Assembly: GCF_018599195.1 (NCBI RefSeq)
Contig: NZ_JAHFVK010000001.1
Span: forward strand, 310,001 to 374,000
Direction: 5' to 3'
DNA: 64,000 bases
DNA from: Croceibacterium selenioxidans
GTDB taxonomy: Bacteria > Pseudomonadota > Alphaproteobacteria > Sphingomonadales > Sphingomonadaceae
The position numbers and the translations under genes were made by a program. This document shows positions 9,297 through 17,074 of this stretch, in pieces. Every line of letters starts with the position of its first letter. The first letter of the stretch is position 1. The notes below the pieces were generated by a model. That model saw nothing but the letters and a program-made list of their open reading frames with translations. It was not told the origin of the DNA and ran no database searches.

Positions 9297-10211
9297 GTGG
9301 CCGCATTGCATGCCGATACTGTTCTCGTGGTGGACGACGATCCGGAGTCGCTGCGAACGGTAGCTAGTATGTTGGAATCGGCGCAGATAATCGCGCTCGT
9401 CGCCAATTCGGGCCGGGCGGGCCTCGACATCCTGAGCCGGACGGTTCCAGACCTCGTGGTGGTGGACGCAATCATGCCAGGCCTCGACGGGTTCGAAACC
9501 ACCCTCAAGATCAAGCAGAACCCCGCGCTGTCGCACGTCCCGGTGATCTTCATGACCGGTCTTACCGAAAGTGAGCACGTGATCGAGGCGTTCGAGGTCG
9601 GCGGGGTCGATTACGTCCGCAAACCGGTAAATCTCGATGAACTCCTGGCCCGGGTCAGGCTGCACATGGCGCACGGCCGGGCCGTTCATGCGAGCACCGC
9701 CAGCCTCGACGCCACCGGACGCATGATGATGGCGACGGACACCGCGGGGGAGCTTCTGTGGTGCACCCCCAAGGCCGAGCGCCTCATCGCCCGAACCCTG
9801 CCCGGCTGGGACCGACGCGAAGCGAACCTCCCGGCGGAAATACGCGGTGCCATCGAGCGGCTGCTTTCGCGTTCGGACGCAAAGGGGGGCAGCGCCCGCG
9901 TCGAGCGTCCGAACTGTTCGCTGGAGCTGGCCATTATCGAGCACTACCGCAGCAACGAGGTGCTGATCCGGCTAACCGAGCTCAATCCCGAGCGCGATGC
10001 CCAGAAGCTGCAGGCGCAACTGGGCCTGACCCAGCGCGAAGCCGAAGTCATGCTGTGGATCAGCTACGGCAAGTCCAATTCGGACATTAGCGAAGTCCTG
10101 ACGATCAGCCCGCGCACGGTGCAGAAGCACCTCGAGCGCATCTACGAGAAGCTAGGCGTGGAGACGCGCTCGGCAGCCGCGGCGATGGCGATCAAGGTGC
10201 TCGGCCAGTAG
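9297..10211 (+). CDS. Response regulator with receiver and LuxR-type DNA-binding domains
   Basis: 304 aa, GTG start one base after the kinase stop, so translation is probably coupled. The N-terminal receiver domain has the acidic pocket VVDDDPES, phospho-Asp about 56 (VVDAIMPGLDG), a Thr in FMTGLTES and the Lys of VRKPVN (about 108). A linker of roughly 110 residues (PAS-like in length, containing GELLWCTPKAERLIART) separates it from a C-terminal LuxR helix-turn-helix (LTQREAEVMLWISYGKSNSD, then ISPRTVQKHLERIYEKLGV). It is expected to be the DNA-binding output of the adjacent hybrid kinase. Its targets are unknown; the divergent amine-oxidation module starts right behind it. Confidence 0.92.
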   Translation: MAALHADTVLVVDDDPESLRTVASMLESAQIIALVANSGRAGLDILSRTVPDLVVVDAIMPGLDGFETTLKIKQNPALSHVPVIFMTGLTESEHVIEAFEVGGVDYVRKPVNLDELLARVRLHMAHGRAVHASTASLDATGRMMMATDTAGELLWCTPKAERLIARTLPGWDRREANLPAEIRGAIERLLSRSDAKGGSARVERPNCSLELAIIEHYRSNEVLIRLTELNPERDAQKLQAQLGLTQREAEVMLWISYGKSNSDISEVLTISPRTVQKHLERIYEKLGVETRSAAAAMAIKVLGQ

Positions 10212-10212
10212 G

Positions 10213-10722
10213 CTATCTGGCTGGCGCCTTGGCGGCGATCGCTTCGATCTCGATAAGGAAGTGCGGGCCGACCAGCCCTGCGACCTGGAAGGTCGAGCGG
10301 GCCACGGTGTTGGGGTTCTCGTCGGTCTTGAAGAACTCGCGGAACCCCTCGTTGACGCCGGTGAAGTCCATTTTTCCGAGGCGCGGATCGGCGGCAACGA
10401 ACAGGGTGAGCTTGATCACGTCACTCATGGAGTAACCGCGCGATTCGAGGATGGCCTTGACCTTCGAAAGCGTGCTGATCGTCTGAGTCTTGGTGTCACC
10501 CATCTCTTCCAGCGAGGTCACCGCGTTCATCGGCTTGGCCGGGTCGATCGGTGAGGGGAGCTGACCCGAGAGGTAGATCATGTCGGCCCCCGCGCTGACT
10601 TCGGCCGCATCGAGGATCAGCGCCTGCGGGTTGCTCTGCACTCGCGTGACTTGCGCCGAAGCGGCAGCAGGCAGGGCAAATGCGGCGGTCGCGGCGGCAG
10701 CTACCAAATATCGGTTCAGCAT
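10213..10722 (-). CDS. RidA/YjgF-family protein with signal peptide
   Basis: 169 aa from the ATG at 10722, which has AGGAGA upstream; the longer in-frame opening to 11031 has no such signal. RidA proteins hydrolyse reactive enamine/imine intermediates released by amine-metabolising flavin or PLP enzymes. Residues 1-24 (MLNRYLVAAAATAAFALPAA) form a Sec signal peptide ending ASA-Q, so it should act in the periplasm, unusual for a family that is mostly cytosolic. The Arg needed for imine hydrolysis in the RidA subfamily is present (ARSTFQV, Arg about 142), as is the C-terminal IEIEAIA. It is divergent from the TonB receptor gene; a second exported RidA lies beyond that gene. Confidence 0.9.
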   Translation of the reverse strand: MLNRYLVAAAATAAFALPAAASAQVTRVQSNPQALILDAAEVSAGADMIYLSGQLPSPIDPAKPMNAVTSLEEMGDTKTQTISTLSKVKAILESRGYSMSDVIKLTLFVAADPRLGKMDFTGVNEGFREFFKTDENPNTVARSTFQVAGLVGPHFLIEIEAIAAKAPAR

Positions 10723-11015
10723 CAAGGTCTCCTGGTCCCAGGCGGCGCCCGCCGCCCGTCGAATCCGGGACCGCATAGTAGGGACAGCGCTGTGATCGGA
10801 CGTACGCATATCGGCGTATGTCCAACCGCGCGGTTTTCGTTTGTCATGGCGGTGACGGGTGGTTGGGGTTCTCACTGAAAAGCCAACCCAACGACCTGAA
10901 ACAAAACAAAAGACCTGTACGGGTCGCATGAACGATAAGGGCCAAACGGCTGAAAATCGCGAGTGTGCGCCCGGGCAATCCGGGGGAGGTCCGCAACCAG
11001 TTTGGGGGCTATCCA
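10723..11015. promoter_or_regulatory. Divergent regulatory region with inverted repeats
   Basis: This 293-bp region separates the two divergent halves of the amine-oxidation module. It holds an inverted repeat with 10-base arms at 10798-10807 and 10814-10823 (GGACGTACGC / GCGTATGTCC, one mismatch, 6-base spacer) and a perfect 10-base palindrome at 10784-10793 (ACAGCGCTGT). The rest, around 10880-10930, is A-rich and suits a promoter for the plus-strand genes. The repeats could be a shared operator, perhaps for the LuxR-type regulator encoded just to the left; that link is inference. Confidence 0.45.
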
Positions 11016-13529
11016 ATGTCGCGCGTTTCACGGACTTTCATTTCCATTCTTCTGGCTTCGAGCACGTTCTCCGCTGCCCATGCCCAGACCACACAAGCCG
11101 AGCCCACGCTCGACGAAGCTGCCCCAGCTGACGAGAACGTCATCATGGTCACCGGCACCCGTGCCACCGGCCAGCAGGCAGCCGACAGCGCCTCGCCGAT
11201 CAGGCTGTTGGGAGCCGAGGAGCTGGGCCGCGTTGGCCAGCCCAACCTCAACCAGGCGCTCACGCAACTCGTGCCTTCGTTCTCGGCGCAGACGCAGGGT
11301 ACCGACATGTCGAACTTCTCGCTTAGTGCGAGGCTGCGCGGCCTGAACCCGAACCACACCCTGGTTTTGGTCAACGGCAAGCGCCGCCATGGTTCGGCGA
11401 TCCTTCAGGTCATCGCCGGCCCGTTCCAGGGCTCGGCGGCTCCGAGCATTGACCTCATCCCACCTGATGCCGTCCAGCGCATTGAGGTATTCCAGGAAGG
11501 CGCCGCCGCGGTCTACGGTTCGGACGCCATCGCTGGCGTCGTCAACATCATCCTCAAGAGTAACGACCAGGGCGGCACCGCCAAGGTGACCGGTGGCCAG
11601 TACTACGACAGCGAGGGCGAAACGCTCAGCGTCAGCGGCAACCTCGGTTTCCCGATCGGGGACAACGGGTTCCTCAACCTGACCCTGTTCCACCGCCGCA
11701 ACGGCCACACCTTCCAGGGCGACGGCCAGACTTCGGTCCGCGACATCGACGGCAACCTGGCGACCAACATCCCGGCCGCCTTCGTGCCGATCTACGACGC
11801 GCTAGACCTGAAAAACATCAATGGCGGCCAGGCCAAGTCTGATCTCAACATCGCGTTCTACAATGCGGGTTACGACTTTGGCGACTTCGAGTTCTACTCG
11901 TTCGGCAACGTCGCGCGACGCGAAGGCGAGGCATACCAAGGCTATCGCGTCCCGAACCGCATCTGCACCAGTTCGTCGGACCCGACCACCTGCTTCGCCG
12001 ACACCGGAACGACCGGCATGGTGCCGCTGCAGAAGGTGGTCCAGGACCAGTACTCGGTCACCGGCGGCTTCCGCGGCGACATCGGTGGGTGGGAATGGGA
12101 TCTCTCGAGCACTTACGGCTCGGACGGGAACGACATCTTCACGATCGAGTCGGCCAACCGCTCGCTGTTCATCGACACCGGGTTCACTCCGACCGACTTC
12201 TACAACGGTTCGTTCTCGCTGACCCAGTGGACCAATACCCTCGACATCCAGCATGACGTCGAGATCGGCCTGGCCGAACCCCTGACCATCGCCTTCGGTG
12301 CCGAATACCGCGAGGAAACCTACGGCATCAGCCCCGGCGACTACGGCTCGCGCTACAAGGAGGGCGGGCAGTCCTTCCCGGGCTACTCGTTGACCGACGC
12401 CGGCGACTACAGCCGGGATTCTAAGTCGGCCTACCTCAACTTCATCACCAATCCGGTCGAAGGATGGGTGGTCGATATCGCAGGCCGTTACGAGGATTAC
12501 AGCGACTTCGGCGACACGGTGATCGGCAAGCTGACCACCCGCTACGATTTCACCGACGAGATCGCGGTACGCGGCACGGTCAGCACGGGTTTCCGCGCTC
12601 CGACCATGGGCGAATCCTACTACTCGGCCACCAACGTCGCGCCGACCAGCGCGAGCGTCCAGTTGCCGCCGAACTCTGAGGCCGCGGCCTTGCTCGGCTT
12701 CTCCCCGCTCAAGCCCGAGAAGTCGAAGAACTACTCGGCGGGTGTGGTGCTGCGTCCGGCGGACAGGCTCGTGGTCTCCCTCGACGGCTACTACATCACG
12801 ATCAAGGATCGCATCGCCGGTACCTCCGCCATCCGCGGCCTCGTCAATGGCGTACCGCAGACCAACCTCATCAATGGCATCCCCGCCTACGATGCGGTCA
12901 TGGCGGCGATCGCGGCCCGGGGCACGGTGATCGACAACGTGCCCACGGTCAGCGTGCAGACATTCACCAACGGCATCGACACCCGGACCTGGGGCCTGGA
13001 CTTCTCGGCGCGCTATCCGGTCGATCTCGCCTTCGGTGAACTCGATCTCTCGCTCAACGCCAACTACAACGAAACCAAGGTCACCGAGAACCGGTTGGGT
13101 GAGGCCCTGTTCACCGCGCAGGCGGAGAGCTACCTCGAAACCGCGCAGCCCAAGTACAAGGCGACGCTCGGCGTCCTGTTCACCAAGGACGCCTTCAGCA
13201 TCAACTTGCGCCAGTCCTACCAGGGCAAGTCCACCATCCTCGTGTTCCCAGCCATCAGCGGATACGGGCCCTACGAGGGCGTGGTCGAGGCAACGCCGCT
13301 GACCGACCTCGAAGTCGGCTACGAGTTCACCGACTGGATGAAGTTCTCCATCGGCGCGAACAACCTGTTCAACAAGAAGCCTGAAATCCCCGAACTGCTG
13401 CCGGTTGCGGTGGCGTCGGGCACCTCGCCCTACGTCAACGGCACGACCACGATCAACTCGCGGTATGGCCACGGCTCGTACGGCAGCAACGGCGGGTACT
13501 ATTACGCTCGCCTCGATTTCAACTTCTGA
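11016..13529 (+). CDS. TonB-dependent receptor of the amine-oxidation module
   Basis: 837 aa from the ATG at 11016, chosen because a signal peptide (MSRVSRTFISILLASSTFSA, cleaved after AHA) starts there. A TonB-box-like ENVIMVTGTR precedes the plug domain (LRGLNPNHTLVLVNGKRRHG; RIEVFQEGAAAVYGSDAIAG), then a barrel that ends in Phe (RLDFNF). No STN domain is present. A GC-rich hairpin and 64 bp separate it from the second RidA gene, cytochrome c and flavin amine oxidase, with the same strand throughout, so it probably brings the amine substrate or a cofactor across the outer membrane. The substrate is unknown. Confidence 0.92.
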   Translation: MSRVSRTFISILLASSTFSAAHAQTTQAEPTLDEAAPADENVIMVTGTRATGQQAADSASPIRLLGAEELGRVGQPNLNQALTQLVPSFSAQTQGTDMSNFSLSARLRGLNPNHTLVLVNGKRRHGSAILQVIAGPFQGSAAPSIDLIPPDAVQRIEVFQEGAAAVYGSDAIAGVVNIILKSNDQGGTAKVTGGQYYDSEGETLSVSGNLGFPIGDNGFLNLTLFHRRNGHTFQGDGQTSVRDIDGNLATNIPAAFVPIYDALDLKNINGGQAKSDLNIAFYNAGYDFGDFEFYSFGNVARREGEAYQGYRVPNRICTSSSDPTTCFADTGTTGMVPLQKVVQDQYSVTGGFRGDIGGWEWDLSSTYGSDGNDIFTIESANRSLFIDTGFTPTDFYNGSFSLTQWTNTLDIQHDVEIGLAEPLTIAFGAEYREETYGISPGDYGSRYKEGGQSFPGYSLTDAGDYSRDSKSAYLNFITNPVEGWVVDIAGRYEDYSDFGDTVIGKLTTRYDFTDEIAVRGTVSTGFRAPTMGESYYSATNVAPTSASVQLPPNSEAAALLGFSPLKPEKSKNYSAGVVLRPADRLVVSLDGYYITIKDRIAGTSAIRGLVNGVPQTNLINGIPAYDAVMAAIAARGTVIDNVPTVSVQTFTNGIDTRTWGLDFSARYPVDLAFGELDLSLNANYNETKVTENRLGEALFTAQAESYLETAQPKYKATLGVLFTKDAFSINLRQSYQGKSTILVFPAISGYGPYEGVVEATPLTDLEVGYEFTDWMKFSIGANNLFNKKPEIPELLPVAVASGTSPYVNGTTTINSRYGHGSYGSNGGYYYARLDFNF

Positions 13530-13535
13530 CCTTCC

Positions 13536-13561
13536 GGCCGGGCGCTGGAAGGCGTCCGGCC
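13536..13561 (+). other. Intra-operon hairpin
   Basis: Arms at 13536-13545 (GGCCGGGCGC) and 13552-13561 (GCGTCCGGCC) pair over 10 bases with one G-U pair and a 6-base loop. There is no T-run after it, so it is more likely an RNA-stability or attenuation element between the receptor and the RidA gene than a full terminator. Confidence 0.5.
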
Positions 13562-13593
13562 CCACTCACGATGAGTTACGGAGAGCCGATACA

Positions 13594-14076
13594 ATGACCC
13601 TCAAAATGCTGCCCGCACTGGCCTTCGCGTTCAGTGTCGCCGCGTCGACCGCGCCCGCCCAGGCGCAAGTGACGCGGACCAAGAACAACCCGGAATCCCC
13701 TATCGCCAGCACGGCGACCGTTCCACCGGGGACGACGCTCCACTTCATCTCGGGGACCACGCCGTCACCGCTTGACCCCGCCAAGCCGGAAGAGCTCGGC
13801 GACACCCGGGCGCAGACGCTCAGCGTGCTCACCAAGATCAAGGCCCAGCTCGAAGCGATGGGTCTAGGCATGGGCGACGTGGTCAAGATGACCGTGTTCC
13901 TCGTCGGTGTGCCGGAGAAGGAGGGCAAGATGGACTCGGCGGCCATGAACGAGGTGTTTCGCACCTTCTTCGGCACCGCCGAGCAACCCAATTCGCCGAC
14001 CCGCTCGACCATTCAGGTCGCCGCGCTCGGCCGCCCAACGATGTACGTCGAGATCGAAGCGATCGCTGCCAAGTGA
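13594..14076 (+). CDS. Second RidA/YjgF-family protein with signal peptide
   Basis: 160 aa from the ATG at 13594 with GGAGAG 9 bases upstream. Residues 1-24 (MTLKMLPALAFAFSVAASTA, then PAQAQ) are a Sec signal peptide. The RidA fold is recognised from the GDTRAQTLSVLTKIKAQLEA segment, the MTVFLV strand, the catalytic-type Arg in TRSTIQV (about 137) and the C-terminal VEIEAIAAK. It is paralogous to the divergent gene at 10213-10722; both open the mature chain with QVTR and both end EIEAIAAK-like. It lies between the TonB receptor and the cytochrome c/flavin amine oxidase pair, so the likely role is hydrolysis of imines formed by that oxidase in the periplasm. Confidence 0.9.
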   Translation: MTLKMLPALAFAFSVAASTAPAQAQVTRTKNNPESPIASTATVPPGTTLHFISGTTPSPLDPAKPEELGDTRAQTLSVLTKIKAQLEAMGLGMGDVVKMTVFLVGVPEKEGKMDSAAMNEVFRTFFGTAEQPNSPTRSTIQVAALGRPTMYVEIEAIAAK

Positions 14077-14116
14077 ACCTCGCAACCCCGAAAAGTCGCA
14101 ATCGGGAGTCACCCCA

Positions 14117-14557
14117 ATGAAACTCACATTATCGCGCTTGGCGATCGGCGTGGCCGGCTTTGCGCTCGTCACCTCCTTCGTCGCCCGAGCGCAGGATGCG
14201 CCCGGCGGCACGACCTCGGTCGAGGTCTCCGAGGAAGGCCGCGAAGTCTACGAACAGATATGCCAGGCCTGCCACATGGCCGACGGCAAGGGCGGCGGCG
14301 GGGCTGGTGCCTCGATCCCTGCGCTCGCCGGAAACCCGAACCTGGCCGATCCAGCCTTCGGCGTCGGAATACTGGTGAAGGGTCGGGGCGGCATGCCTTG
14401 GTTCACTGACATCCTCACCCCCGGGCAGATGGCGGCCGTGCTGACCTACGTGCGCAGCGATCTCAATGACTATCCCGAACCGGTCACCGAGGCAGACGTG
14501 AAGCGCGTCATCGCCGCCACCGAAGCTCCCACTCCCGATTGCTCAAGCTGCCGCTGA
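14117..14557 (+). CDS. Periplasmic class I cytochrome c
   Basis: 146 aa. A signal peptide of about 25 residues ends AQA/AQD. A single heme site CQACH lies at residues 49-53, and the probable Met ligand is in GRGGMPWF (about 97). The size suits a small diffusible electron carrier. The extreme C-terminus is CSSCR, a second Cys-X2-Cys (142 and 145) without His, which could form a disulfide or bind metal. It is 40 bp after RidA and 24 bp before the flavin amine oxidase gene. Known NicA2-type flavin amine oxidases pass electrons to a dedicated cytochrome c rather than to oxygen, so this is probably the electron acceptor of its neighbour (inference). Confidence 0.92.
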   Translation: MKLTLSRLAIGVAGFALVTSFVARAQDAPGGTTSVEVSEEGREVYEQICQACHMADGKGGGGAGASIPALAGNPNLADPAFGVGILVKGRGGMPWFTDILTPGQMAAVLTYVRSDLNDYPEPVTEADVKRVIAATEAPTPDCSSCR

Positions 14558-14581
14558 GCGCGCAGCCAGAAAGGACTGCCC

Positions 14582-16168
14582 ATGAATTTCACTCCGCAGA
14601 GCCGCCGCGAACTCCTGGCGATGATCGGCAAGGTCGGGGGCGGCCTGGCCATGTACCAGGCGATGACCGCGCTTGGCCACGCGGCCGAAACCCAGTTCAC
14701 CGGCCCGCCCAATCTCTCGGGCGCACGGCCAGGGTCCAAGGTGCTGGTTCTCGGCGCGGGTCTGGCCGGCCTGCTCGCCGCCTATGAGCTAACGCGTGCC
14801 GGCTACTCGGTGCAGATCCTCGAATACCAGGATCGTCCGGGTGGCCGGAACTACTCGGTGCGCGGAGGCGACAAGATCGTCGAAGTCGGCGGCGCCACCC
14901 AGACAGTCGGCTTCGCGCCGGGCAACTACCTCAATCCCGGCCCGTGGCGCATCCCGCATCACCACCGCACTCTGCTGCACTACTGCAAGCAGTTCGGGGT
15001 CGAGCTCGAGCCCTTCATCCAGCTCAACCACAACGCCTTCGTCCACCGCTCCGACGCGTTCGGCGGCAAGCCGCAGCGCTACAAGGAGGTCGCGGTCGAC
15101 TTCAAAGGCCACGTCTCGGAGCTGCTGGGGAAGGCGCTCAACGCGGGCTCGCTCGACGATGCGGTCACCGCGGAAGACAAGGAGAAGCTGCTCGTCGCCA
15201 TGCGCGAATGGGGCGCTCTCGACGGGAACATGAAGTACTCCTCGTCGCTGAAAGTGTCCGGCCAGCGCGGATTCGACAAGGCTCCTGGCGGCGGTGTCGA
15301 CGGCGCGCCGACGATGTCGCAAGTTAATGGCCTTGGCGACGTCCTCTCGTCGCATGTCTGGTCGCAGATGGGCTTCTACTTCGGCTATGTGATGCAGACG
15401 ACCATGTTCCAGCCCAAGGGCGGGATGGACATGATCGGCAAGGGCTTCGTGAAACAGCTCGGCAACGTGATCCGCTACGACACCAAGGTCACCAAGATCG
15501 CGCAGAGCGACAGCGGCGTGACCGTCAGCTGGGAAGATACCAAGACGGGCCGGACCGGCGATGCCCAGGCCGACTATTGCGTTTGCACCATCCCGGCCTC
15601 GATCCTGGCGCAGATGGATATCCAGGTCAGCGATGCCAAGAAGGCCGCGATCAAGGCGCTGCCCTACTCCGGCCAGGTCAAGATCGGGCTCGAAATGGCC
15701 AGCCGCTTCTGGGAGGACAAATATTCGATCTACGGCGGGCATAGCTTCACCGACCAGGCGATCGGGCTGATCTCCTACCCGAACAACAACATGTTCAAGG
15801 ACGGTCCCGCGGTCCTGCTCGGCGCATTCGCCAGCGGGGCGGGTGGATACCAGTTCGCGGGCATGACGCCCGAGGCGCGGATCGAGGCGGCGCTCGCCCA
15901 GGGCTCGGTCTTTCATCCGGACGAATACCGCCGCGAATTCCGCAACGGCGCCTCGGTGGCCTGGAGCCGCATGCCATGGATCCTCGGCTGCTGCGCCACC
16001 TGGACCGACCAGACCCGCGAGGCGCATTATCAGGACCTCGTCTCGCTCGACGGCCGCATCGTGCTCGCGGGCGAGCATGCCTCTTACTACGGGTGCTGGA
16101 TGGAAGGCGCCCTGCTATCCTCGCTCGACGCGGTCACGCGTCTGCACCAGCGCGCACTGGCAGCTTGA
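14582..16168 (+). CDS. Tat-exported flavin amine oxidase/dehydrogenase
   Basis: 528 aa. The N-terminus holds a twin-arginine motif SRRELLAM (Arg 8 and 9) and a weak hydrophobic stretch, consistent with export of a folded FAD enzyme. The dinucleotide fold is VLVLGAGLAGLLAAYEL (Gly 58, 60, 63), followed by the monoamine-oxidase signature DRPGGRNYSVR. The C-terminal FAD contact is LAGEHASYYGCWMEGALLSS. The family oxidises amines to imines. The genes just upstream (cytochrome c, RidA, TonB receptor) suggest a periplasmic amine dehydrogenase that reduces cytochrome c and whose imine product is hydrolysed by RidA. The amine itself is not identifiable. Length is near the family norm (about 450-530). 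Confidence 0.9.
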   Translation: MNFTPQSRRELLAMIGKVGGGLAMYQAMTALGHAAETQFTGPPNLSGARPGSKVLVLGAGLAGLLAAYELTRAGYSVQILEYQDRPGGRNYSVRGGDKIVEVGGATQTVGFAPGNYLNPGPWRIPHHHRTLLHYCKQFGVELEPFIQLNHNAFVHRSDAFGGKPQRYKEVAVDFKGHVSELLGKALNAGSLDDAVTAEDKEKLLVAMREWGALDGNMKYSSSLKVSGQRGFDKAPGGGVDGAPTMSQVNGLGDVLSSHVWSQMGFYFGYVMQTTMFQPKGGMDMIGKGFVKQLGNVIRYDTKVTKIAQSDSGVTVSWEDTKTGRTGDAQADYCVCTIPASILAQMDIQVSDAKKAAIKALPYSGQVKIGLEMASRFWEDKYSIYGGHSFTDQAIGLISYPNNNMFKDGPAVLLGAFASGAGGYQFAGMTPEARIEAALAQGSVFHPDEYRREFRNGASVAWSRMPWILGCCATWTDQTREAHYQDLVSLDGRIVLAGEHASYYGCWMEGALLSSLDAVTRLHQRALAA

Positions 16169-16185
16169 GCCTGGGGGAGCGAGGA

Positions 16186-16215
16186 GGTGGCCGGGTGAGG
16201 GTGCACCCGGCCACC
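16186..16215. terminator. Hairpin between convergent genes
   Basis: Perfect 12-base arms at 16186-16197 (GGTGGCCGGGTG) and 16204-16215 (CACCCGGCCACC) with a 6-base loop. It sits between the stop of the amine oxidase (16168) and the convergent UrcA gene stop (16232). No T-run follows on either strand, so termination is likely but not the classic intrinsic type. Confidence 0.55.
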
Positions 16216-16231
16216 GACCCGCTTCAATCGA

Positions 16232-16576
16232 TCAGTTGTAAGTCACCGCCTGGCGCGAGGCGTCGAGCAGCGCCGGCTCGGCGCTCGCGGCCATCTCGCG
16301 ACGGCACTGGAAGTCCGGCGCCAGGTCGGCATCGAGGCGGTCGCCAGGATTGCAGGCCAGGGCGATCGCACGGCTGACGCGCTTGCGCAGCTTTGCCGTA
16401 CCATCGACGGTGGCGAGGTTGAGACCCTCGGTCGACACCTGAAGCGCAACCTGCTCCCGCCCGCCTTCGGCTGGACGTGACACAGAAACCGACATCTGGT
16501 CGTCACGCACATTGGCGATGGCTGCGGTAGAGACAAGCAAACCAGCGGCCGCAATCGCGGCTCCAACAATCTTCAT
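16232..16576 (-). CDS. UrcA-family secreted protein
   Basis: 114 aa from the ATG at 16576, preceded by AGGAGA; the longer frame to 16669 lacks a signal. A signal peptide (MKIVGAAIAAAGLLVSTAAI, cleaved after ANA-like) is followed by the UrcA pattern: a VSVSRPAEGG strand, VSTEGLNLATVDGTAKLRKR, a pair of Cys (AIALACNPG and FQCRREM) and a C-terminal AVTYN. Proteins of this type are common in sphingomonads and related bacteria and have no settled function. It converges on the amine oxidase gene and is transcribed from the AT-rich region on its right. Confidence 0.8.
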   Translation of the reverse strand: MKIVGAAIAAAGLLVSTAAIANVRDDQMSVSVSRPAEGGREQVALQVSTEGLNLATVDGTAKLRKRVSRAIALACNPGDRLDADLAPDFQCRREMAASAEPALLDASRQAVTYN

Positions 16577-17074
16577 GGCATCTTCTCCTGCGCGGGACGC
16601 TCTGGGCGCCCGTTCTTTTGTTTTTGCATCTCTTGCGCCGTGTGCGCCGGATGCTTTGGTTCGCGCCATTCAGGCACATCGAAAGAATAGGTGTCGGGCC
16701 CGGCCTAGACAAGGCGGGCCGTTGACTTGCGAGGTGGCCTCCCGTTGCGGGGCCACCTTCGAGCGCGTCTGCTGAGGGAAATCAGCAACATAAGCGCCAC
16801 GGATTTCCGGCGCTAAGCAAACATACGTATTGAGATGTTGGATTTCATGGAGAAGTTTCCATGGGTCGTCAAGCTGTTGTTTGCACAAAGCTCTGGCGAG
16901 TCAGGCAATAGTAAACGAATTGGTTCGCGTATAATCAGGCATAGGCGTTAACATGACTCATAAATATCATGGTCAAGTGATCATCTATTGAAGGTATGTG
17001 CTAGCCAATACGAAATCTAATTGAAGATTGGCATAATATTATTTGTGGAGTTAAAGGTGAGGGGGTTTCATAAC
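16577..17074. other. AT-rich intergenic region, no gene seen
   Basis: About 500 bp between the divergent UrcA and TonB receptor genes. No convincing reading frame was seen. A hairpin with 8-base perfect arms lies at 16732-16739 and 16751-16758 (AGGTGGCC / GGCCACCT). From about 16780 to 17060 the base composition becomes much richer in A and T than the surroundings, and TATAAT occurs at 16930-16935 without a clear -35 partner. It probably holds the promoters of both genes. Confidence 0.5.

Noticed and set aside
11802-13565. 587-codon minus-strand frame
   Set aside because: Its product is Arg/Val/Asp/Gly-rich with no recognisable domain, and it lies wholly over a clear TonB receptor gene; long antisense frames are usual in GC-rich DNA.
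14789-16078. 429-codon minus-strand frame
   Set aside because: Antisense to the flavin amine oxidase, which carries FAD and C-terminal motifs in the plus frame.
16907-16935. Sigma-70 promoter with TATAAT before the large receptor gene
   Set aside because: A TATAAT is present at 16930-16935, but no acceptable -35 element is found at the right distance.
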